41,677 nucleotides of DNA, taken from Bacteroidota bacterium. Its GTDB lineage: Bacteria; Bacteroidota; Bacteroidia; Bacteroidales; JAGONC01. A program made the translations under genes and the position numbers. Location of the stretch: the NCBI GenBank assembly GCA_026391695.1, contig JAPLDP010000087.1:1-41677 (forward strand). The letters run 5' to 3'. The notes under the pieces are model-generated. The model saw nothing but the letters and a program-made list of their open reading frames with translations, did no database searches and had not been told where the DNA came from. Below, piece after piece: positions 33,324 to 41,677 of this stretch; the first letter of the stretch is position 1; the number at the start of each line of letters is the position of its first letter.

Positions 33324-34874
33324 ATGATAAAATATATTAAAACTTCCTGGGAAAGGCATCCGCTGGCCGTCATCATCTGGACAGCCATTATACTTCGTTT
33401 GATTTCCGTAGTTTTTGCCAGGGGCTTTGGCATGCACGACGACCATTTCCTTGTCGTCGAACCACCGCAATCATGGGTCGAAGGCTGGGATTATAACAAC
33501 TACCTGCCCGACAGTGCCGGACACAACCACCCTACCGGCCATAGCTTTTTCTATAATGGGCTCCAGTACATTACTTTCCTTATCCTCAATTTTCTTCATG
33601 TACAGGATCCTCAGATTAAAATGCTTTTCGTCAGGTTTCTGCATGCCGCTTTCTCACTGATAACGGTATATCTTGGCTTTAAGATTACAAAAAAAATTCA
33701 TACTGTAGCTTCTGCAAAACTTGTGGGAATATTACTTGCTGCATACTGGTTCATGCCCTGGATTAGTGTCCGTAACCTTGTTGAAGTGGTTTGTATCCCA
33801 TTCCTCATATCTGGAACATGGATCATGATCACGGCTGATGACAGGAACCGGCGGCTGTGGTCATATCTCTTTGCAGGATTACTTTTTGGACTGGCCTTTT
33901 CGGTTCGATTCCAGACAATATTCTTCCCTGTAGGAGCTGGTCTTGCATTACTCATACAGAAAAAATGGCGTGAAGCGGTCATTTTAGCCGCCGGCTCTGT
34001 CACGGGTATTTCGCTGACACAGGGTTTGATCGATTTTGCCATTTGGGGCAGGCCTTTTGCCGAGCTGACAGAATATGTGCGTTACAATATCATTGCGTCG
34101 CACGATTACTTTGTAATGCCTTGGTATAATTATCTTCTCGTTATTCTTGCCTTGTTAATACCACCTGTAAGCTTTTTCTTTTTCTTTGGATTTTTCAGAA
34201 AAATAAAACGACATCTGCTCCTTTTCCTTCCTGCCTTGTTATTTCTTGTATTCCATTCCTATTTCCCGAATAAACAGGAAAGGTTTATCCTTCCTGCGAT
34301 ACCATATATCATCATTTTAGGGGTGGTTGGCTGGAATGATTTTATAGCCCGGTCAAAATTCTGGCTAAAAAACATCAAGTTGTTAAAGGCCTGCTGGATT
34401 TTTTTCTGGGTTGTCAATCTTATACTTTTACCTATCGTTTCGACCATGTATTCAAAGAAAGCCAGGGTGGAGTCGATGTACTATCTGTACCGTTATAAAA
34501 ATATTGAATTTATACTTCTTGATGATACATTCAGACCGGATTTTAAAATCCCTCCGGAATTTTACAGTGGACAGAATATGGAAATTTACAGTCTTTGTGA
34601 GGGGAATCCGTTTGATGCGCTGAAGGAACGGTTACAGAATGACGGAGAGGCGAAATATCCCCGTTTTGTGTTATTTTTTGACGACCGTGACCTCGAAAAA
34701 CGGGTTGAAAGAGTAAAAACAATATTACCACACATCACTTATGAAACCACGATAAAACCCGGATTTGTTGACTGGGTGCTTTATAAGCTCAACCCTTACA
34801 ATGCAAATCAGACCATTTTTATCTACCGGAACGTGGATTTTTTCCCGGAGAAAATCGGGAAAGGTAAAAAATAA
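33324..34874 (+). CDS. GT-C membrane glycosyltransferase, Alg9/PIG-B-like
   Basis: A 516-residue integral membrane protein with about ten helices. Near the N-terminus, GMHDDHFLVVEP has the acidic residues found in the first periplasmic loop of GT-C transferases, which use lipid-linked sugars. FPNKQERFILPAIPY matches the HKExRF-type motif of the GT22 mannosyltransferases. The final 130 residues form a soluble domain. Donor and acceptor are unknown. ATG 33324 (MIKYIKTSWERHP) is preferred; ATG 33297 would add nine residues and sit six bases after the previous stop. Confidence 0.75.
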   Translation: MIKYIKTSWERHPLAVIIWTAIILRLISVVFARGFGMHDDHFLVVEPPQSWVEGWDYNNYLPDSAGHNHPTGHSFFYNGLQYITFLILNFLHVQDPQIKMLFVRFLHAAFSLITVYLGFKITKKIHTVASAKLVGILLAAYWFMPWISVRNLVEVVCIPFLISGTWIMITADDRNRRLWSYLFAGLLFGLAFSVRFQTIFFPVGAGLALLIQKKWREAVILAAGSVTGISLTQGLIDFAIWGRPFAELTEYVRYNIIASHDYFVMPWYNYLLVILALLIPPVSFFFFFGFFRKIKRHLLLFLPALLFLVFHSYFPNKQERFILPAIPYIIILGVVGWNDFIARSKFWLKNIKLLKACWIFFWVVNLILLPIVSTMYSKKARVESMYYLYRYKNIEFILLDDTFRPDFKIPPEFYSGQNMEIYSLCEGNPFDALKERLQNDGEAKYPRFVLFFDDRDLEKRVERVKTILPHITYETTIKPGFVDWVLYKLNPYNANQTIFIYRNVDFFPEKIGKGKK

Positions 34875-34897
34875 TCCTCCTTTCAAACCATTGCTGA

Positions 34898-37003
<2,106 letters not shown>

Positions 37004-37036
37004 AAGAAATCAATAAATCCCCGGAGGTCTCAGGCT

Positions 37037-37762
37037 CTATATTTTCTCAATATCACCTGCACCGGAAACCTGCGTATTCACTTTTTCCGGTTCACCACGG
37101 TAGCGCACTGTGCCGGCTCCGCTTACTTCAACGTCAAGTTCTTTTGTCACATATATTCTGGCATCACCGGCGCCTGACATGGACATCCGGCATATAGCTA
37201 TTTCCAAGTTCTCGGCTGATATTTCGGTGGCTCCGGAAGCCTCCACGATTGCTTCGTTAACTTTACCCGACAATGTCAGCTCGCTGGCTCCTGACAATTC
37301 CATTTCAATTTTCTGCGCTGTCAGGTTCATTTCGATTTCTGAAGCGCCACTTGCGTCGATACTGAGGTCATTGAAATTCAGACTGTTTTCACTCCAAAGC
37401 TCCACTGCACCGCTGAATTCCATGCTTTCGAGGGTCTTAAATGTAATATACGCCTTTAGCTTTTCAAACCTGATACAATCTTTCTCGGTTGAAATGATTA
37501 ATATTCCATCCTTAACTTCAGTAGTGATATATTGAAGCAGGTTTTCATCGGTTTCAATGGTAAGCGCTTCCCTATCGCCTTGTTTGAGCACAACCTGGAA
37601 AGCCCCCCCGATATCGATTCCGGTGAAAGAATCCACAGACCTTTCTTCAGTCACTACTTTGCCATTGCCATGTTGGATGTCACAGCATCCGTATGAATAG
37701 AAAATAAATCCGACAATCAGGATGAATGGACTAAAAATCATTTTGGACATAACTTTTTTCAT
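37037..37762 (-). CDS. Exported DUF2807-like (head GIN) beta-repeat protein
   Basis: After a signal sequence (MIFSPFILIVGFIFYSYGCC, possibly a lipobox at GCC) the protein is a DUF2807-type right-handed beta structure. Typical segments are FTGIDIGGAFQVVLKQGD at the start, then repeated SGASEIEM, SGASELTL, SGATEIS, SGAGDARI, SGAGTVRY and SGAGDIEKI turns. The function is unknown; the family is often found with ECF sigma clusters. ATG 37762 is preferred over a TTG at 37777. It is the last gene of the sigma cluster, 29 bases after the previous stop. Confidence 0.87.
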   Translation of the reverse strand: MKKVMSKMIFSPFILIVGFIFYSYGCCDIQHGNGKVVTEERSVDSFTGIDIGGAFQVVLKQGDREALTIETDENLLQYITTEVKDGILIISTEKDCIRFEKLKAYITFKTLESMEFSGAVELWSENSLNFNDLSIDASGASEIEMNLTAQKIEMELSGASELTLSGKVNEAIVEASGATEISAENLEIAICRMSMSGAGDARIYVTKELDVEVSGAGTVRYRGEPEKVNTQVSGAGDIEKI

Positions 37763-37806
37763 AACTTTTTTTTTCAAAGATATAATACTTTATAAAACAA
37801 ACTTGA

Positions 37807-38874
37807 TTATTCTGCCTTTAATATCACACTGGCATTCGTGCTTTCGATTTTTACTATTGATCGGGGATCGCTTTGCGATCCGACATATCCCTTGTATGTT
37901 GTACTTACATAATCTTCTTCCCTGACCGAAATTTTAGAAAGATTTTTAGGGTACTCCAATGAACCGAATTTTATCGTTGCGTTGACCAGGTAGTTGGCAT
38001 CCCTTGAAAAGTTCAATTGCACATCACCGAAGCGATTATTGATGATAATGTCATTGAAGGAGGAAGGGATATACCCAATTTCTATATCGCCATATTGTGA
38101 TTCTAACTCTCCATGCACGTTAAGCGTCTCAATTTCAATATCTGAGAACTTTGAATCACTGTTAAGCAGATTTACTTTACCGATTTTATATGTGTCATAC
38201 TGTGACATGACACCTGCGACATCCGCAACGTCGATATTCACTGTTGAAAACTTCGTATCCAGTTTCAGGTCACCCGATTCAGCCAGGGTAAGCTCCGAAT
38301 ATTTTAATTCGACCTTACCGCTTTTCATATATTTGATCACTGCGTCACTGAACTTGATCGACAGCGTATTAGAGGTGTTTTGAATCCGGTTGGCTTCCAT
38401 GTTACCATAACTCAGATCGATGGTCAAAGGGCCTTCAACCTGATCAATAAAAATATCCCCAAATTTATTGTCCAGGGCTACTTCAAGTGATTTAGGCATA
38501 TAAATTTCATAATCAATGCTGAAGTTTTGTGAATCGTCTTTACCAGACCAATTTTCACTGATACTGGTTTCAGCCTTCACCATTGCATTGCTCCCAGAAA
38601 TATCAATGCTTATATGATCGAATATCCGCTGTGCTTTCTGCTCGTTGCCGGCTTCAACTGATATGGTGACCTCTACCGATACTGCCATCTTTTCCCAGTT
38701 ATTGCAATGGATCTTACCATATTTATTTTTCACCGAAAGCAAGGCATCGCTATTAACCGTAAATTCCTTTTTGATGTTTTTGGTAAATTTTTCGGATGCT
38801 GCAAAGCTCTTCCAACCCGGGAAGAAAATGATCAGCGCTGCAGCAAGCCATAATTTAAATCGCCTGGTTTTCAT
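37807..38874 (-). CDS. Exported DUF4097-like beta-repeat protein
   Basis: A 355-residue protein with a signal peptide (FKLWLAAALIIFFPGWKSFAAS) and a body of short beta repeats around F-G-D and Y-G-x motifs: VKNKYGKIHCNNW, LDNKFGDIFIDQV, SQYGDIEIGY, NNRFGDVQLNF. This is the pattern of DUF4097 proteins, whose role is unknown. Its start overlaps the end of the anti-sigma candidate by 20 bases, so translation is coupled. Confidence 0.83.
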   Translation of the reverse strand: MKTRRFKLWLAAALIIFFPGWKSFAASEKFTKNIKKEFTVNSDALLSVKNKYGKIHCNNWEKMAVSVEVTISVEAGNEQKAQRIFDHISIDISGSNAMVKAETSISENWSGKDDSQNFSIDYEIYMPKSLEVALDNKFGDIFIDQVEGPLTIDLSYGNMEANRIQNTSNTLSIKFSDAVIKYMKSGKVELKYSELTLAESGDLKLDTKFSTVNIDVADVAGVMSQYDTYKIGKVNLLNSDSKFSDIEIETLNVHGELESQYGDIEIGYIPSSFNDIIINNRFGDVQLNFSRDANYLVNATIKFGSLEYPKNLSKISVREEDYVSTTYKGYVGSQSDPRSIVKIESTNASVILKAE

Positions 38875-39430
38875 TGTTCTGATTTTGGTTTGTGTTTTGT
38901 TTATTTGTTTGATTTAATTCAATGATAATATGATCGAGAAGGTTGGTCATGATGCGGTAGTTGTTGGCTATAGCATCCAGAATCCTTTCGCTTTTTGCTC
39001 CTTTGGAGTATTCATTTTGCAATTCAACAGTACTGGCATTGATTTCTTTTACTTCATGCATTGCCATTTGCCTAAGCCTTGTGGCTTCCTTATCTGAACC
39101 GGCCAGTTGTTCAATCCGGGTCAGCTTATCGTTGTTCATTTTAGTGTAGTATGCCTCCACTTCCATTAACTCCTTCGGAAGAGCTGTTTGATTTTCAGCA
39201 TAAACAGAAGGTCTGTTTCTCATATAAAACTGGGATACCAGAAAAGAAACCAGGGCCATGATAGCTATTACAGCAGCTATACGGAGGATCCAGCGGATAT
39301 TCCATACTTGCCTGTCAGGATGGTTGTATTTGGCGAGTTTCCGGCTGAATGTCTCAAAATGATCATCCGACGGTTCATGGATATCGAAATGTTCCTTGTT
39401 TTCCTGTATTTTTCTCTCAAGTTTCGACAT
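38855..39430 (-). CDS. Membrane protein, probable anti-sigma factor
   Basis: A 191-residue protein with a cytoplasmic N-terminal 50 residues (DIHEPSDDHFETFSRKLAKY), one membrane helix (ILRIAAVIAIMALVSFLVSQF) and an extracytoplasmic helical region ending in an Asn/Gln-rich tail. Topology and position directly after an ECF sigma gene (21 bases) fit a membrane anti-sigma factor. No zinc-finger ZAS motif is visible, so the role is inferred from context. It overlaps the next gene by 20 bases. Confidence 0.7.
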   Translation of the reverse strand: MSKLERKIQENKEHFDIHEPSDDHFETFSRKLAKYNHPDRQVWNIRWILRIAAVIAIMALVSFLVSQFYMRNRPSVYAENQTALPKELMEVEAYYTKMNNDKLTRIEQLAGSDKEATRLRQMAMHEVKEINASTVELQNEYSKGAKSERILDAIANNYRIMTNLLDHIIIELNQTNKQNTNQNQNNENQAI

Positions 39431-39451
39431 GGATTTGTCAATTATAATGTT

Positions 39452-40018
39452 TTAAAATATCAAGTTTCTGATTCTTTCCTGCTGAAGGATTTCCAATAGC
39501 CTTTGTTTGGCCCTGAAATACCGGATGCGCGAAGTGTTATTCGAGATATTCAGGATATCGCTGATTTCTTCATGATCATAACCTTCAAGGAGGAACAACG
39601 ATAATACAACCCGGTAATCATCCGGTAACCTGGTGATGGCTTTTCTGATTTCTTCAACCTGGTAATCGACATCCTCAGCATAGTCATTATCGTCATGGTC
39701 CGGTATTTCATGATCATATTCTTCCACGAAGGAGAGTCCGGTATTTTTTTTCAGGGCATCAAGTGAGTTGTTAATCACTATTTTTTTGAGCCAGGCACCA
39801 AAACTGGCTGTGCCCTTGAAATCCTCGATACGTTGAAATGCGTCAAGGAACGAATCCTGCATCACATCTTCAGCTTCGGCTGTATTATTCACGATACGCA
39901 AGCTGGTGTTATACATGTTTTTGTAATACAGCCGGTATATTTCAAATTGCGCCCGCGGATCCTTCGTGCGGCAACCTTCAATAAGATCCTGGTGTATATG
40001 CTTGACAGGTGTATCCAA
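39452..40018 (-). CDS. ECF-type RNA polymerase sigma factor
   Basis: A 188-residue ECF sigma protein. Region 2 is NMYNTSLRIVNNTAEAEDVMQDSFLDAFQ with FGAWLKKIVINNSLDALKK. Region 4 is LPDDYRVVLSLFLLEGYDHEEISDIL followed by NISNNTSRIRYFRAKQRLLEIL. No ATG is available near the N-terminus; TTG at 40018 (leader residue then DTPVKHIHQDLIEGC) is the best start. It heads a minus-strand operon with a membrane anti-sigma candidate and two exported beta-repeat proteins, so it probably responds to a cell-envelope cue. Confidence 0.92.
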   Translation of the reverse strand: MDTPVKHIHQDLIEGCRTKDPRAQFEIYRLYYKNMYNTSLRIVNNTAEAEDVMQDSFLDAFQRIEDFKGTASFGAWLKKIVINNSLDALKKNTGLSFVEEYDHEIPDHDDNDYAEDVDYQVEEIRKAITRLPDDYRVVLSLFLLEGYDHEEISDILNISNNTSRIRYFRAKQRLLEILQQERIRNLIF

Positions 40019-40205
40019 AGCACTGAGTTTTGAATGAAAGACTACGGAAAAATGGAAATGTTACATAAATATTTTAAATTGAAGAAATTAAAATTAAAAT
40101 TTACAGTGGAAATTTTAAAATTATTAAAAAATCATTATAAATACTGGGTCATGTTTACAGTAAATTTTGATTAATATGAGGGCATACATTTTATATTCAT
40201 AATAT

Positions 40206-40589
40206 ATGCAGTACGACAAAAAAGAATTCCGGACAATTTTTATCAAAAGGCTTTATTCGTTCACCATAAAACTAATAAAATTCATTGAAGCCATTCCAAA
40301 AGATAATATTTCAATCAGGCTAACTGATCAATTGCTTCGCAGTAGTACAAGTATCCTGGCAAACTATATTGAAGGACAATCTGCAAGCAGTAAAAAGGAT
40401 TTTATAAATTATTTGAATATTGCCTTAAAATCAAGCAATGAAAGTAAAGTATGGTTATGTCTGTTAAAGGATTTAAATCGGGGCAATATTGAGGAAATTA
40501 ATGGATTTATAAGAGAGTTGAATGAATTTTCTAATATTTTAGCCTCCAGTTTAATGACACTTCGGGGCAAACGCTCTTCAAAAGTTTGA
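40206..40589 (+). CDS. Four-helix-bundle protein (23S rRNA intervening-sequence family)
   Basis: A 127-residue helical protein matching the small family first seen in rRNA intervening sequences and widespread in Bacteroidota. Typical segments are LTDQLLRSSTSILANYIEGQ and FINYLNIALKSSNESKVWL. Its function is unknown. It is a single gene unconnected to rRNA here, preceded by an AT-rich 187-base gap. Confidence 0.88.
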   Translation: MQYDKKEFRTIFIKRLYSFTIKLIKFIEAIPKDNISIRLTDQLLRSSTSILANYIEGQSASSKKDFINYLNIALKSSNESKVWLCLLKDLNRGNIEEINGFIRELNEFSNILASSLMTLRGKRSSKV

Positions 40590-40631
40590 AATTTTCACTT
40601 AACTTTTTAATTTTACATTTTTAGATTTTAA

Positions 40632-41537
40632 ATGAAACTAATGAAGCATAAGACTTATATCTATGTTCTCATCTTTTTTTCCATGCTCTTCTGGGGCTGT
40701 TCCTTCATTTGGTCTAAAATAGTCTTCAATTATTATAATCCTATAACAACCATCTTCCTGAGGCTGGTATTATCGACGATCATATTATATACAGGACTTA
40801 AAATCTTCAACAGGACCGAAAAAATATATATGGAGGATATCAGGTTATTCTTGCTTTCAGCACTGTTCAACCCCTTTATATATTTCCTTGGCGAGAATTA
40901 TGGATTGAAATTTTCAACACCATCGATATGCGCAGTAGTCATTGCCACGATTCCTTTGTTCACGACCCTGATGGCGCGTTTTATGCTAAAGGAAAAGCTT
41001 CCTTTTATAAACATTTTGGGAATCCTGTTGTCATTTTCAGGCATTGTACTTATGCTGGTGAATAAGGACCTGTCGCTGAACGCCTCACCGTTAGGCATCG
41101 TTTTTCTTCTCGTTGCGGTAATGGCAGCTGCCAGCTATTCAATACTGCTAAAGAAACTGACATACAAGTATTCAGCTTTTACTATCATACTGATTCAGAA
41201 CTTTATTGGAATTCTATATTTTCTTCCCTTTTTCCTTATCTTTGAGTTACGCAACTTCCTAACAGTCAAGCCAAATGCCGAGTTAATCTCATCACTCCTC
41301 ATGCTGGCCATTTTTGCATCATCGCTTGCTTTTGTATTTTTTGCCATTGCTGTACGTGAAATTGGCGTCAGCCGGACCAATGTCTTTTCAAATACGATAC
41401 CCGTGTTCACTGCAATATTCTCCTACTTTATCTTGTCGGAATACTTTAGTTTCAATAAAATTGCAGGGATGATTATTGTGGTGGCGGGGGTGATGCTAAC
41501 GCAATTAAATAAATTAAATAAATTAAATAGCCCATGA
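40632..41537 (+). CDS. EamA/DMT-family transporter
   Basis: A 301-residue membrane protein with about ten helices in two EamA halves. The first half contains FWGCSFIWSKIVFNYYNP and TPSICAVVIATIPLFTTLMA; the second contains RTNVFSNTIPVFTAIFSYFIL. Drug/metabolite transporters of this type export varied small molecules; the substrate is unknown. The C-terminus is three Leu-Asn-Lys units encoded by a 9-bp tandem repeat and then Asn-Ser-Pro. Confidence 0.9.
   Translation: MKLMKHKTYIYVLIFFSMLFWGCSFIWSKIVFNYYNPITTIFLRLVLSTIILYTGLKIFNRTEKIYMEDIRLFLLSALFNPFIYFLGENYGLKFSTPSICAVVIATIPLFTTLMARFMLKEKLPFINILGILLSFSGIVLMLVNKDLSLNASPLGIVFLLVAVMAAASYSILLKKLTYKYSAFTIILIQNFIGILYFLPFFLIFELRNFLTVKPNAELISSLLMLAIFASSLAFVFFAIAVREIGVSRTNVFSNTIPVFTAIFSYFILSEYFSFNKIAGMIIVVAGVMLTQLNKLNKLNSP
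41503..41529. repeat. In-frame 9-bp tandem repeat at the 3' end of the EamA gene
   Basis: AATTAAATA occurs three times without interruption. It encodes the Leu-Asn-Lys repeats of the transporter tail, eight bases or fewer from the stop codon, and changes of copy number would keep the frame. Confidence 0.9.
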
Positions 41538-41562
41538 CTTAACCTGAATTATTCATAAAAAA

Positions 41563-41634
41563 ATGGAAAAGTTTGTTATCTCATTGATAATCATTATCTT
41601 TGAGGTGTATAAACTTTTAAACAAACTTTTCCAT
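41563..41634. repeat. Perfect 15-bp inverted repeat around a promoter
   Basis: ATGGAAAAGTTTGTT (41563-41577) and its exact reverse complement (41620-41634) are separated by 42 bases. The right arm ends on the start codon of the last gene. Inside lies a small palindrome, GATAATCATTATC. Confidence 0.85.
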
Positions 41635-41640
41635 GAGTAA
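41563..41640 (+). CDS. Candidate 25-residue hydrophobic peptide
   Basis: ATG at 41563 opens 25 codons ending in TAA. Residues 4-13 are hydrophobic (FVISLIIIIF) and the rest basic and amphipathic (VYKLLNKLFHE), the shape of small membrane peptides such as type I toxins. Its stop overlaps the next gene's start (ATGAGTAA). Against it, a promoter-like element lies inside the frame, so the frame may be fortuitous. Confidence 0.25.
   Translation: MEKFVISLIIIIFEVYKLLNKLFHE
41572..41602 (+). promoter_or_regulatory. Consensus Bacteroidota promoter
   Basis: TTTG (41572-41575), 19 bases, then TATCTTTG (41595-41602), an exact match to TTTG-N19-TAnnTTTG. Transcription would start near 41608, about 25 bases ahead of the ATG at 41633. 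Confidence 0.7.
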
Positions 41641-41677
41641 AGATACAAAAAGCCCAAATACCCATCTTGTTTCTGAT
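41633..41677 (+). CDS. Start of a further gene, N-terminal 15 codons only
   Basis: ATG at 41633 opens MSKDTKSPNTHLVSD, which runs off the right edge. Too little is present to name a family. A consensus promoter and the inverted repeat precede it directly. Confidence 0.6.
   Translation, partial: MSKDTKSPNTHLVSD

Overview
The window looks like the chromosome of an uncultured or environmental Bacteroidota member, probably close to Bacteroidales. The signs are: promoter motifs of the TTTG-N19/20-TAnnTTTG type instead of E. coli -35/-10 boxes; an exported protein with the INYQAIARN N-terminus; DUF5063, DUF2807-like and DUF4097-like proteins; a propeller-type sensor kinase; weak or absent Shine-Dalgarno sequences; and moderate to low GC. 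No rRNA, tRNA, CRISPR array, insertion sequence or phage gene was seen.

Layout. 1-941 (minus) is the N-terminal part of an exported surface protein. It is followed by a gene-poor stretch (942-2223) with a 138-bp tandem repeat that appears to encode two related micro-peptides, plus dispersed palindromes. 2224-5406 is a nucleotide-sugar operon (UDP-glucose dehydrogenase, UDP-glucuronate decarboxylase, RmlD-type reductase). 5728-8036 holds a phosphohexomutase and a DUF5063 protein. 8026-11873 (minus) runs ECF sigma factor, small hypothetical, endonuclease III, RecA, TPR lipoprotein. 12089-14926 is uvrA. 15097-16032 is a cyclase-homology protein and 16163-18630 a Zn/Mn-type ABC importer.

18641-31719 is the most unusual part. 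A minus-strand trio (anti-sigma-type HATPase, STAS protein, class III cyclase-like domain) faces a plus-strand series: membrane coiled-coil WD40 protein, propeller histidine kinase, REC-SpoIIE phosphatase, then under its own promoter a double-domain ABC substrate-binding protein, a STAS protein with an unrecognised C-terminal domain, an ABC permease and an ABC ATPase. Together these contain every part of a partner-switching pathway (sensor, phosphatase, antagonist, kinase) physically joined to an ABC importer and a cyclase-like protein, with no sigma-B-type factor in sight. I infer a signalling-controlled transport system; this is the best candidate for an undescribed system here.

31837-34874 carries an HD phosphohydrolase coupled to a double universal stress protein, and a GT-C membrane glycosyltransferase. 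34946-37003 is ligA. 37037-40018 (minus) is an ECF sigma factor, membrane anti-sigma candidate and two exported beta-repeat proteins. The right end has a four-helix-bundle protein, an EamA transporter, and the start of a further gene behind a textbook Bacteroidota promoter set between 15-bp inverted repeats.

A second theme is repeats at gene junctions. Five arrays with a strict 7-bp period but unrelated unit sequences lie at gene ends (4484, 7472, 10107, 14911, 15015), some supplying stop or start codons. Several families of short palindromes fill other junctions.
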